Shown here: positions 1-9,266 of the stretch, one piece after another
Numbering within the stretch: the first letter of the stretch is position 1
Layout of the letters: every line of letters begins with the position of its first letter
Origin: Deinandra increscens subsp. villosa
Lineage: Eukaryota > Streptophyta > Magnoliopsida > Asterales > Asteraceae
Direction of reading: 5' to 3'
Assembly (NCBI GenBank): GCA_039602395.1
Contig: JBCNJP010000245.1
Coordinates: 62,001 to 126,000, forward strand
Length of the DNA stretch: 64,000 bases
Translations under genes and position numbers: made by a program
The notes under the pieces: generated by a model
The model's input: only the letters and a program-made list of their open reading frames with translations
Told to the model about the DNA's origin: nothing
Databases searched by the model: none

Positions 1-216
1 GTTGCAGGTTTTGCTGTGAATGATGATGATATTGCTGATAACACTAAAGGATGCATGCGGACCTAGTGTGACCTAAATTAATATGTTATTCGTTATTATT
101 ATATTTGAATTATTATGTATTAATTGATTTGTGTGAAATAGGATGATTAAGAATATCGCAACATTTGGATAATCATCGCACCCCCAACGTACTTCGCCTT
201 CGGTTGGGGTGTGACA
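1..216 (+). mobile_element. Ty3-I: 3' end of a gypsy LTR
   Basis: The stretch ends in GGGGTGTGACA and is followed three bases later by a Met-tRNA-type primer binding site, which is how a plant gypsy 5' LTR ends. Only the 3' part of the LTR lies in the window. It does not resemble the LTR of Ty3-III that ends at 5078, so it is a different family or too diverged to align by eye. Confidence 0.6.
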
Positions 217-219
217 GAT

Positions 220-232
220 TGGTATCACAGCC
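220..232 (+). other. Primer binding site of Ty3-I
   Basis: TGGTATCACAGCC differs by one base from the usual complement of the initiator Met-tRNA 3' end (TGGTATCAGAGCC). It starts three bases after the LTR end TGTGACA. It would prime minus-strand cDNA synthesis. Confidence 0.7.
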
Positions 233-1433
233 ACGACTGTAGGGATCTAGATTATTAGAACCGGCTTGACCTAGACTTATGCCTTAGGTGTTTGCATGAG
301 TGCCTCATGCATAGCATGCCTAAAATATATATATGTCCATAAATTGCTTCTTAGTCATGCCTGTTTCCATCGTTGCCTTTACTTGTATCGGTCAACACAC
401 ACTTGTACACTAATCACTTGAGGCTTCCTAGCCTACTTCCCTAGTTATTGTGCCTTACGCACCATTTAGGAAATTTATTTCTTGATTTTTTGAGCTCTTC
501 AGAGTTAGGGTTTTACCGGTAGACATGTAGGAACTAGAAGGGTGGAAACACTGATAGTCGCGGTCTCTGTCAAGAAAACCGTTGCGTATAAATCCAAATT
601 TACGAACCCGGACGCTTACCTGGGATGCTCTAACGAGAGTGCCAAAACCTATTAGGCCAAGGCATGTTAAATACAGTTAGAACCATAAATAACTTTGATT
701 AGTCGTAGTTGTAGTTTCCCAATCGGAAGATGAGGGCCATTTGGTTATGTTTTTACTAAAATCACTCGATTTTGTGTTGTATGTGTTATTATGTTTATGA
801 TGGTTCTTGATGATTCATAATGATATATGTTACACTACCTCACGGTTCACTAATACGCGTGTTTGCATTTAATTCCTTGTGTCCTAAATTACTATAAACC
901 TGAATTAATGTTTTATGTGTCGGTGATTTTATGATTTCCTCGATATCTTACGATTTATTTTGTTTTGTTGCTACGTGATGATCCAATTCGGTTACTATAT
1001 GATGTGTCACTCTCTTTTGATTCCAAATTGATCATCCAACATGTCTTACCTCTCGTCTTATGATTGTTTCCTTGTTTTTCTCAGCATGGGTCGTAACAAC
1101 CATCGCCGCAACCGCAAAATGGTCTGAAGAATTGCACGACAAGTGGTGGCTGCACTCCCTAACCTGTTCCAGCAAACCCTCAATAGTAACTCCATCAACA
1201 TTGGTACCATTTCAAACCCCACTTGCCCTTCCAAACGCCGTAAGACGTGTAATCCTCTAGAGTGCAAAGACCATGGAAACCCTACTGGCCTACCGCAAGG
1301 AAATTCGGGTATTGGGCCCTCCTCTACCAGGGTCAACAAGAAGAAAAAAAGTGCTAAGCTTACTGCTGGGGCGATAACTTCTGTCACCCCAATTGATGTT
1401 TCTACCTCCGCACCTCCTTTCACTTAAAGGGTT
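233..1433 (+). mobile_element. Ty3-I: leader and start of gag region
   Basis: This is internal sequence downstream of the primer site, cut at 1433 by the LTR of Copia-II. The first 850 bases are non-coding leader. A Gag-like start at 1086-1427 is described separately. No protease or polymerase is left, so the element is a 5' fragment. Confidence 0.5.
1086..1427 (+). pseudogene. Gag N-terminal remnant of Ty3-I
   Basis: An ATG at 1086 opens a basic peptide (MGRNNHRRNRKMV) that ends at a TGA at 1125. The same frame then stays open to the stop at 1425-1427 and includes VVAALPNLFQQ, a pattern common near the N terminus of plant gypsy Gag proteins, followed by a Lys/Ser/Thr-rich tail. Position (about 850 bases after the primer site) and strand fit gag. 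There is no zinc knuckle, so the assignment rests on position and one weak motif. It could also be an unrelated leader ORF. Confidence 0.35.
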
Positions 1434-2172
1434 TGTTGTGTCCCGTGAGGGGCTCTTTAACAATATTGTCACAATTTGGTTTAAATGAGATAAACAAGTT
1501 GCAGAATGTAAATCAAATTGAAAGACAACAATTCATAAAAAGGGTTTTTCTGTATAATTCAAATGAAAATAATGGTTTACACGAGTTTATAGTATAACAA
1601 TATACTTTTCTATGGGAGTAGGTTGTAATTACTTTGAGAAGCTTGTGAATTGTGTGCTTGTTGTCTTGCCTTGTTTAGTGAAGTTTGCTTGCTAATTATA
1701 CGAAGTAGTAGCAAGTTGCAAATGAATAATGTGGTTGAGGACGATTAAATTTGGAGTGTGTCAAAGTATATAGAGATAAATTGAGGATATTAAATTTATC
1801 TCTTTTCAACTGTCTTCGACTACTTTCGTACTTAATACCATGTTAGTATTCATCTTTACTTGTTCTTCACACAAAGGCAGATTTGTTCTTCTCATAAACT
1901 TTATCTTCTGATAGTCCAGATCTCCTTCAGGACTCTTGTTTGAAGACTAGTAATGCTTCCCATTAGAAGCCTTCTACATAAATGAGGATTTCTATAGAAT
2001 CTGTTCCGTACAGAACTACTTAGGAAAATCCGGAGTAGTTATGTACGAATACAGAAATCTCTAGATCGTACAGATTTTCATATCCCTTCTCTTTTAAGGA
2101 TATATATTATTATTATTATCTTTTTTTCTAATACTTGACTGTTTTGTGTTACATTTACATTGCGTTCTAACA
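1434..2172 (-). mobile_element. Copia-II LTR (3' LTR, minus strand)
   Basis: Read on the minus strand the LTR begins TGTTAGAACGCA and ends GGGACACAACA. It aligns by eye over its length with the two LTRs of Copia-VII (34096-34814 and 42323-43077), so all three are one family. A polypurine tract lies just inside it, which marks it as the 3' LTR of a minus-strand element. No target duplication can be checked because the other end of the element is missing. Confidence 0.85.
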
Positions 2173-2186
2173 ATCTCCCCCAAAGT
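2173..2186 (-). other. Polypurine tract of Copia-II
   Basis: On the minus strand ACTTTGGGGGAGAT sits directly against the LTR start TGTTAG. It corresponds to the GGAGGAGAT tract of Copia-VII at 42314-42322 and would prime plus-strand DNA synthesis. Confidence 0.8.
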
Positions 2187-3460
2187 ATTTGAAGAAAATA
2201 AATGAAAAGATAAATAAAGACAGACTGATCTGTGTCATGGATAGAATGCATAGTACAGTTATTACATTAATATTCTTAAGATAGGTCTTTGGTTAAAGAA
2301 TCTTCTCTGACTATGAACTTATTGGGATGTTGTCACCAGTAGGCTTTATGGAGTTCCTTTTGGAGTGCTCGGTGTTGCCTGAGTTCTTCTAGGATCTTGA
2401 GCATTAGTTCCCTCCATACTACCTCAGGATACGTTTCCTTGTTATCTTGAAGCAGAAATGAGATGACCTTCAGGGAGGCATCGGAGTAAGCATGACACTA
2501 GTTGAATCTAAAGAAGCTTTTTTTTCCTCCTGATTCCTGAAGCAGATTCCAATTTCTCCAGCGCTCGGAATAACTTTGGACACCTTCCAATGTAGTCCCG
2601 TAGGAAGATCTTCTCTTGTTCTTTGAATGGAGAGTATGTTTAGACCCGTGGGCATTGCTAGCTCGAAGTCAACCGGAGCAAATCTTTTGTATATTTTCTT
2701 TCCTTCTTCTCTAAGTAGATGTATTGATCTTCTGTCTTGAAGACTTGTTGAGCCATTTGATAGGCAGGTTTTCAGGAGAGATAATATATGTATCTCACTG
2801 AGTTGGTCTAGACCTGCATCAGTGAAGGTGTAGGGTTGTCGATTGTTGGCAGTGGTAGTTATGGTGTAAGAGTTTAAATAATGAGTGAAGTGGATTCATT
2901 TTTGTTGTTTTTCTTTGACTTCCATGATTTCTAGGATGCCAGCTTCTGAGTGCAGCCAGCTTCTCTCAAAAGGTGAATTGTTGATCCTTTCTTTGAATAT
3001 GTTTTTGCTCATTGGACTCAATGGAGGTGCTTGGTCTATTTTCCCGGAGGAACATGTTTCCATGGCGTCTCTTTTCGTGCCAGAATTCCTCTTCCACCTA
3101 TTTTTCTTTTCCGTAGTTACCTTTGTATAAGGATTGGGAAACAATTGATACTTCAGGTGTGTTGAGGGCTCCCTCTAGATTTGTTGTCTTCTCTTTTCCT
3201 TTTTCAGATTCTTTTGTAGATCTTGAGGCTCCTACAATGTGAGTCTTAGGAGCAGTACCTGATGAGGGTGGAATTGGAGGTGTGTTTAGCTTTTGAGCTA
3301 TTTGCCTCAGTGGTGGGGGTGGCATTGATTGCTTAGGAGTTAGATGAGGATTGCATTGATCTGTTTTCTTTCTTTTGGGGGAAGATCTATGTTCACCAGG
3401 ACGTGTTTCTCGTTCTGAGCTAGGAGGTGAAGGTGATTCATCAAGATTGATGACCAGATG
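2187..3460 (-). pseudogene. Copia-II post-pol extra ORF, C-terminal part
   Basis: Minus-strand fragments match the end of the extra ORF in Copia-VII. The Pro-rich piece at 3098-3325 shares STKES.K.KEKTTN and VSIVSQSL..NYGK with 41230-41430. The piece at 2896-3144 shares SPMSKNIF.E.INN.PF.R.W with 41490-41570. The piece at 2470-2655 shares SKVIPS..EIGICFRN with 41930-41980. Frames are broken between the pieces. The homology ends at about 3460, where GagO-A begins. The function of this protein is unknown; in SIRE-like copia elements the ORF in this place has been called env-like. Confidence 0.75.
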
Positions 3461-4064
3461 TTATGAGTATGATTCTGCCTGAGTTTAAAATGGACAAATT
3501 ATACTGGCAATCAACATTACTTATGTGCTTCAATTAGTTAAAATTGAAGTGTAGTTCAGTGCGTCATGACCAATATGATACCATATAATAATCTTTCTCA
3601 TACCAAAAAATAGTGTCTAATTCTGTATTGCAATTTCATTTCATTTCAAGAAAAGTACAAAAAGATTTTTGGTGTATTTTAGCATAAGTTTGAAAAATCA
3701 AAAAGAGTTTAGGTTTGTTTTGATTTAAACTTTCTAAAAGCCAAAAAGATTTTGTTTCTGCTTTATTTTTGATCTGATTAACACATGATACAAAACAAAA
3801 TTTTAAAATCATATCTTGGAGTCTCAAAGAGACGTATTGCGCCAAGATTATTTAAATTTTTAGCAGGACAACTTAAAGTCTTCTGAAGCTGTTGATAAAG
3901 ACAAGAGATACACCAGACATTGTCAAGTATTCAAGATCAAGCTATGATCAAGTTGAGGAAGAGTTTATTTGAAGATTCATTTCATTGAATGAACGGATTC
4001 TACACTTAAGGGGGAGTTTGATTGAAGATACCTTTGTGATGATCTTGAAGAGATACTGCACACG
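3461..4064 (+). mobile_element. GagO-A: 3' untranslated internal region
   Basis: This non-coding stretch aligns with the reverse complement of the 3' internal region of GagO-C (about 25440-25720). Shared blocks include GATTTTTGGTGT.TTTTAGCATAA and TTTCTAAAAG.CAAAAAGATTTT. It starts abruptly where Copia-II ends, so the gag of this copy is lost. It contains a first purine tract (4008-4016) about 60 bases before the one at the LTR. Confidence 0.75.
4008..4016 (+). other. Upstream purine tract of GagO-A
   Basis: AAGGGGGAG followed by TTTG repeats the tract at 4067-4075 almost exactly. It does not touch an LTR. It may be a second polypurine tract or a relic of a local duplication. GagO-C has a similar upstream tract near 25321. 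Confidence 0.5.
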
Positions 4065-4077
4065 ACGAGGGGGAGTT
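4065..4077 (+). other. Polypurine tract of GagO-A
   Basis: GAGGGGGAGTT lies directly before the LTR start TGTTGATACC. It matches the tract beside the GagO-C LTR, which reads AAGGGGGAGTT on its sense strand. Confidence 0.75.
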
Positions 4078-4168
4078 TGTTGATACCCGATCTGTGCGTC
4101 GTGTGATGTATCGAGTTGCATAAAGTCAAGAAAATGTTCAAGCCTATGTGTGACTGGCCGAACCTGGT

Positions 4169-4216
4169 CCGAACTTGGAGTTCGGATCAGGGCGAACCTC
4201 AGGCGGCTGAGGTTCG
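4169..4216 (+). promoter_or_regulatory. Paired inverted repeats upstream of the GagO-A TATA box
   Basis: Two hairpin-capable palindromes lie side by side: CCGAAC/GTTCGG (4169-4185) and CGAACCTCA/TGAGGTTCG (4193-4216, nine perfect pairs, six-base loop). They end ten bases before the TATA box. The shared word is GAACC/GGTTC. They may be transcription factor sites. Confidence 0.5.
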
Positions 4217-4225
4217 GCGAGTCAA

Positions 4226-4233
4226 TATAAATA
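4226..4233 (+). promoter_or_regulatory. TATA box of the GagO-A LTR
   Basis: TATAAATA lies about 150 bases into the LTR, downstream of the palindromes and upstream of the CT/TG-rich presumptive leader. This is the usual layout of a U3 promoter. Confidence 0.65.
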
Positions 4234-4462
4234 CATGGTTGTTCTTTGTTTTCTGTAGAAGTTCGGAGTGTGAGAGATATTCTTACGTGTGTGTTTCTGT
4301 GGTGTTTTCTCTGTGTCTGTTCTCTGTGTTTCTGATTGTAATTGTTCTTAATTAGATCAATAAAACAATCATTATAATTACTCGTTTCGTATCCGAATAG
4401 CTAGATTGAGTAGACGATCCCATGCTCACGACTTTTCAGAAATTATTGAGTAGTACTACTGG

Positions 4463-5078
4463 TATGACAAGCCCCACCCAGGTCACTCGCGACGACTCGA
4501 TTGGATATCGAACGTGTGTTATATTGGTCCTTAGTCTTAACGAGACAAAACTTAACGATCGAGCTTTATTAACTATGAACGTGCCTAGATTCTTGAAAAT
4601 AGCCTAGCCCTAGCTATTGTATATGTATTATCTGGATTTTAAACTAGTTTTGAACATGAACTTGAACTGTTGTTGAACAGTGAAACTTGAACTTGAACTT
4701 AAACTTTCGATGAACAGTTGTTTTACACTGAACTGAGACTGTTGTTGATCAGTCGATTTACATTAAACTGGAAATGTTTTTGAACTAGTAAACCTATGAA
4801 CTCACAAACCTATGGGTATCAAGAGTACGCATACATGAGACTATGAAACCCTTTTAGTGTCTTTGAACAAGCCACGTCACCTTGGGTGACGATGTTTTTA
4901 CATAAATAATTTAATTGTATTTACGCTCCACAATTGTAACACTCTGAATTTATATTTTAATGAAATATGAAACGTTTTTATTCATTACTGGTAATTTGCT
5001 GTAACTAATGGACTGCGATCCTGGTTTGTCACGCTCCCAGCGGTGGTATTCCGCGCGTGGATATTTGTGGGTGTGACA
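4463..5078 (+). mobile_element. Ty3-III 5' LTR
   Basis: The end is well supported: GGGTGTGACA followed three bases later by a perfect Met-tRNA primer site. The start is inferred from TATGACAAGCCCC, which looks like a decayed TGTGACAA-type gypsy LTR start. Between 4640 and 4800 there are short imperfect repeats built on TTGAAC and TGAACAGT. No second LTR is visible. Confidence 0.6.
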
Positions 5079-5081
5079 GAT

Positions 5082-5094
5082 TGGTATCAGAGCC
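5082..5094 (+). other. Primer binding site of Ty3-III
   Basis: TGGTATCAGAGCC is the exact complement expected for the initiator Met-tRNA 3' end. It sits three bases downstream of the LTR end. Confidence 0.85.
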
Positions 5095-6220
5095 GTTGGT
5101 TACAGCGAACTAAGATTTTCGTCTTAGACCGTAACTGTTTTGTATTAGTTACATTTAAACATTTTTCTCATGCATTGTGATACTCACTCCTACACTCACC
5201 AGGTTTACAATATGTTATTTACATCATCCAATCCCCTTATACTCTCGGCGAGGAGCCGGTTATTCTTGAGTCATTTTCCTTAACCTCTCTGCATCGTGTA
5301 CCTCTTGGTTCACATCCATCGATGATGAGACGTCGAATCAGATCAGAGGATCGCATCTTTACTATTGACGAGTCGTTTGTTGCTCGGGATTATTCTAGAC
5401 TAAAGGACTGGGTGTGGTACCCGGATATTGGGTGAGTGATTACGTAGGAAGGTGGTGTGATACCTCTTCCTATACTTAAACCTTTTTCTCCTAGTGTGTG
5501 GGATTCTTGTTAAACTTGACCTATCGGCATCGCTGAACTCTCATGTTCAGGAAACGTGATCATGACGTGCTAATAGTGCGATCATTCAACTTAAGTAGTA
5601 GCAGCATCGTGTGGATTCAAGTGGTTTCCTATGGGGACACTTGTGTCTACCTTCGTTATCCTGATCTTTTCACAACTGCTCTGATTTTCTAAGATTTGTC
5701 CCTTCTCGTTTCTATCGCATGGTTGCGTTGGAATGAAGAAACTTAAATGAGACTCCTATAAACTAAACACTACCTGATGTGTATTGATTGATTTTTTTCC
5801 CTCATATATGTCTGATTGGTGATCAAGTCAGTATGTGTAATAATCATTCTATACCTTCACGCTAAACTAGGGTCATTGTGATAAACCCGATTAGAATTAT
5901 GATAAGCAGAATTTATGGTTGACTCATTTCGGGTGGGTCATTCTAATTAAAGTGAACATTTTATTCTCGAAACTTGTCTCTTTAACAAATTCCGGTCAAG
6001 ATAACCATGGGTTAGTGAACACATTAGTTGATACCCACTCCATGGATATCTCATATGTATTCCACCCTACCTGGTAGCTGAAGTAAGAGGAATAGGATGA
6101 GCATATAAAGTAAATTAAAGTTACGGGTGCACACGTAAATGTAATTTGCAGTATATGGAAATCCTGGAGAATCCTACTAGGCAAGCCATGGTCGTAATTT
6201 TTTTTTTCCCGTGGCATTGA
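5095..6220 (+). mobile_element. Ty3-III internal region, first part (decayed)
   Basis: No ORF of note remains. Around 6028-6090 a stop-riddled frame reads SMDISYVFHPTW, which lines up with the PMAKAPYRLAP block that opens gypsy reverse transcriptase in Ty3-IX. This suggests gag and protease have been largely deleted. The sequence is interrupted at 6220 by LTR-IV and resumes at 11101 with the rest of the reverse transcriptase. Confidence 0.45.
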
Positions 6221-6225
6221 ATGTT
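6221..6225. repeat. Target site duplication of LTR-IV, left copy
   Basis: ATGTT here and at 11096-11100 flank the element exactly, next to its TGTAACA start and TTACA end. Five bases is the usual size for LTR retrotransposons. Confidence 0.85.
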
Positions 6226-6730
6226 TGTAACACACGTATACAATTTGATGCCAAAAACAAGCCATTACTTTATAAAAATTCGGTCCCCGAAATTTTTGTG
6301 ATAAACACATGATTTAATAATCATAACACGCCACCATTGTGACTAAACTTATACAAAATACTGTAACTGGTTTGACATCCATAACGGTTAAAGTTGTTTA
6401 CCTATTTCATTGACCTCAAAATGCGGAATGGTTTAGGGGATCTTCACGTGATTCGGTTCTTGTAGTCTTGATGAGCCTCCTTCCAGCTTTCGTGTTACCT
6501 GCACATACTCACTTTCAATAGTGAGTTTCTAGTGCATAACAAGTATAGTTAACAACTAACAACAAAGAAATATTGCATAGATTAGAATATACATCACAGG
6601 CGTATCGCCTACTACTCCAGTTGCTCCAAGCGATACGCTTGGAGCAACATGTCTAGGGATCTGGCCAAATCCGGCCAGTTTTATACTTCGCCAAAATTTG
6701 CCTCTTTACCCTGTTTGCACTAGATTTTTC
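6226..6730 (-). mobile_element. LTR-IV left LTR, part aligned to the right LTR
   Basis: This stretch matches 9267-9770 closely, with single-base changes and small indels, up to the point where the right copy enters the N gap. How far the left LTR continues cannot be seen. Confidence 0.75.
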
Positions 6731-7640
6731 CCATCTGGTTTTCTAACCTTTTCTAAGTTTTTTCAACACTTATAAATTACTTAAAAAACATACTTTTAGT
6801 CATGTAACATACCTCGTTCAATTTCCATTCATAATTTGCACTATCAGGATTCTTTCGACCCGTTTGACCCACTAAGGGGTTTCTAGTGGCAACCCTCAAA
6901 GATTACCATCCAAAATTGACCCAACACATATGACCTCATAATATTTGACATGGTTCATACTAACCATTAATCGATCATATAACATTATAGCATGTAGTTA
7001 TGGTTCTTACGAACCGTTACTTGTTCATATTACATTCCAACATTTATTTGGAAAATTTTGAGGATGCTTACTTGCATAGCAATCCTCTATGCGTCTTTGG
7101 GAACGGTCGCTTCCAGCGTCCTCCCTACTTTCACAATCATCTATGCTTGTGGGTCTCACCCATGAAGTTGGGTCGGTCACCCACCTAACAGCTTCAATTC
7201 CCTATTAGTTATACGAAACTTACATAGGAATCAACATGACTCAACAACATGAGTTTTACTGCATTTAAACAAGGTTAGTTCTCACCTTTTGTTAAACGTC
7301 TAGTAATTTCATAGGGTTATGGGTTTTCAAGCATATGCAATAACTCGTTTCTCCCTATTCTTATTTTTCCATTTCATTTTTTTAATCAATTCTAGACTTG
7401 GGTTTTATCCCGAGTCACTTTAAAATCATTCACACTATATAAATTCGATATCTTTTAGCCATTTATGATATCGCATAATAAACATGATTCAACCGTCTCA
7501 ACGATTTTGTGGATTAAAACATATGACCATTTCGACTCATTAGTTCCATGGTTATTCATTAATCTTTCTTTTATGACATTTCCATATAAGGTTCAACCTT
7601 TGTACATCCAAAGATGTCCCAATTGTAACCTTGTTTCAAA
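6731..7640. other. LTR-IV non-coding sequence
   Basis: AT-rich sequence without a credible reading frame. It may be LTR (its partner would lie in the N gap) or internal sequence. I see no motif beyond scattered GGTTC.TA.GAACC pairs near 6950 and 7000. Confidence 0.5.
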
Positions 7641-7950
7641 TTATTGGCTTCACGACCCCCCCTTGGGTTGCTTTTCACCAATTACCTATTAATTATATTG
7701 GTTTCACGGCTCCTACAGAGTCGTTCTTCACCAGTTTCCCATTCATTATATTGGCTTCACGACTCTTACAGAGTCGTTCTTCGCCAATTTCCCCATTCAT
7801 TATATTGGCTTCACGACTCATATAGAGTCGTTCTTTGCCAATTTCCCCATTAATTATATTATTTTCACGGCTCCTACAGAGTCGTTCTTCGACAATTTAT
7901 ATTGGTTTCACGGCTCCTACAGAGTCGTTCTTCACCAATTTCCCTTTCAT
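7641..7950. repeat. Tandem array of about six hairpin units (40-57 bp)
   Basis: Units of about 57 bp repeat TATATTGG.TTCACG.CTC, a short loop, GAGTCGTTCTTC.CCAATTTCCCC. Each unit can fold: CGACTC pairs with GAGTCG and TTGGC with GCCAA. The first unit is diverged and the step between the last two is only about 40 bp. It lies inside LTR-IV. Confidence 0.8.
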
Positions 7951-8597
7951 TACAAATTCCGAATTATGACCTCATGGGTCCAACCTCTTAATTTGACTTG
8001 ATTTAGACACATTTGTGTGTATTACTATTTATCAAAGTGTAACCCAGGTTGGGTAGTCACACCTGGTTGTACCTTAGCACATGTCCATTATGCATTCGAG
8101 TCCTAGCCCAATGCATTTTGGAGTCGTATGTGTCGTCATCCATCCACTTGCTTGGGTACAATTTTCCTGCAAAATCAACATGTCACATTTGACCACTTTT
8201 AGGGTTTTCCTTACCTATAGCAAGGTTACCCCACATGAACATAAGTATCCACGCGTTTCAAGATATGACATTCCCTAAATATATGTCACAATGCTATCTT
8301 GTTACATTAACAAATTTCTATTCAAGATATAACATTGCACAATTACTTCTCACAATGTTATCTTGTTACCTTGAGAAATATTCATCTCATTTATGATCTA
8401 TGGTTCCAATGAACCATTTACGATCAAGTACCACACGATACATGGTGGTGGTTCCCTAGAACTCTCTTCACCCATTGTATCATGCTTATCAATTATATAG
8501 TTCTTACATTGCAAAAACATGATCCTAATATAATTGGATTCAATAATACATATCAATTCAAATTTCTTTGCCCTTGGCAAGGTTTTCTAGTTTTATT
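7951..8597. other. LTR-IV non-coding sequence between repeat blocks
   Basis: There is no supportable gene. A loose duplication around TATCTTGTTAC (8297 and 8358) is the only structure noticed. Confidence 0.5.
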
Positions 8598-9025
8598 GGT
8601 CATGGCCAATAACTTTTCACAGGTTTATACGAGGTTTCTCGCCTAGGCTTTACCCCATTTCTACCCGCCTTACCTATATTTGGGCTCTTAAAGCCTTCGT
8701 TCTTTGTTCCTCTGTAGTATCACCGCCATCATGATCCGTCATTGATCTACAGAGTTAAACTTTTCATTAGCTTACAACTTTTATTTACCTTTGCCCGCAG
8801 CATGGTTTTTATAACATCGTATTGGTCGTGGCTAATATCCTCCCGCAGGTTTATACGAGGTTTCTAGCCTTAGCATTACCCCGTTTCTACCTTGGATACT
8901 TCACTCACGCATACATTATATTGGCTGTGGCCAATATCCTCCCACATGTTTATACGAGGTTTCTAGCCTTAGCATTACCCTGTTTCTACCTGGGACACTT
9001 CTCTCACGCACTTCCCGGTTCAGGT
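8598..9025. repeat. Three direct repeats of about 95 bp
   Basis: Copies begin near 8598, 8821 and 8920. Each starts TTGG(T/C)..TGGC(C/T)AATA and continues AGGTTTATACGAGGTTTCT.GCCT. The second and third are adjacent; about 130 bp of other sequence separates the first from the second. The start TTGGC.GTGGCCAA is itself a short palindrome. Confidence 0.8.
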
Positions 9026-9250
9026 GTGAAAACACCTCCCCGTGCGTTTTCCGAGTGATAGCTAATAACTCTGCCTTTACCGGCATATAGGAACTATTAT
9101 TCCTATTAAACACAAATATCAATAATCAATTTATGGTTATATACCTTACCCGGACGCTTCATCAAGCTTGAACCGATCACTTTTCCCATTCCCCTGAGCT
9201 CAAGGTTTGAGTTCAAGTACTCCCCGAGTACTTAATTCTCTCAAAACCAC

Positions 9251-9263
9251 GGCTATGATACCA
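9251..9263 (-). other. Primer binding site of LTR-IV
   Basis: GGCTATGATACCA is the reverse complement of TGGTATCATAGCC, one base from the Met-tRNA consensus. It lies three bases from the LTR start at 9267 and shows that transcription runs leftward. Confidence 0.75.
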
Positions 9264-9266
9264 AAT

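Larger units (their letters stand above)
4078..4425 (+). mobile_element. GagO-A LTR (3' end uncertain)
   Basis: The LTR starts TGTTGATACCCG after the polypurine tract. It carries two inverted repeats, a TATA box (4226-4233), a CT/TG-rich leader and an AATAAA signal near 4361. The GagO-C LTR has the same layout but a different sequence. The right end is not fixed: the resemblance to the end of the GagO-C LTR fades near GTAGACG (about 4413), before the Ty3-III LTR at 4463. Confidence 0.65.
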
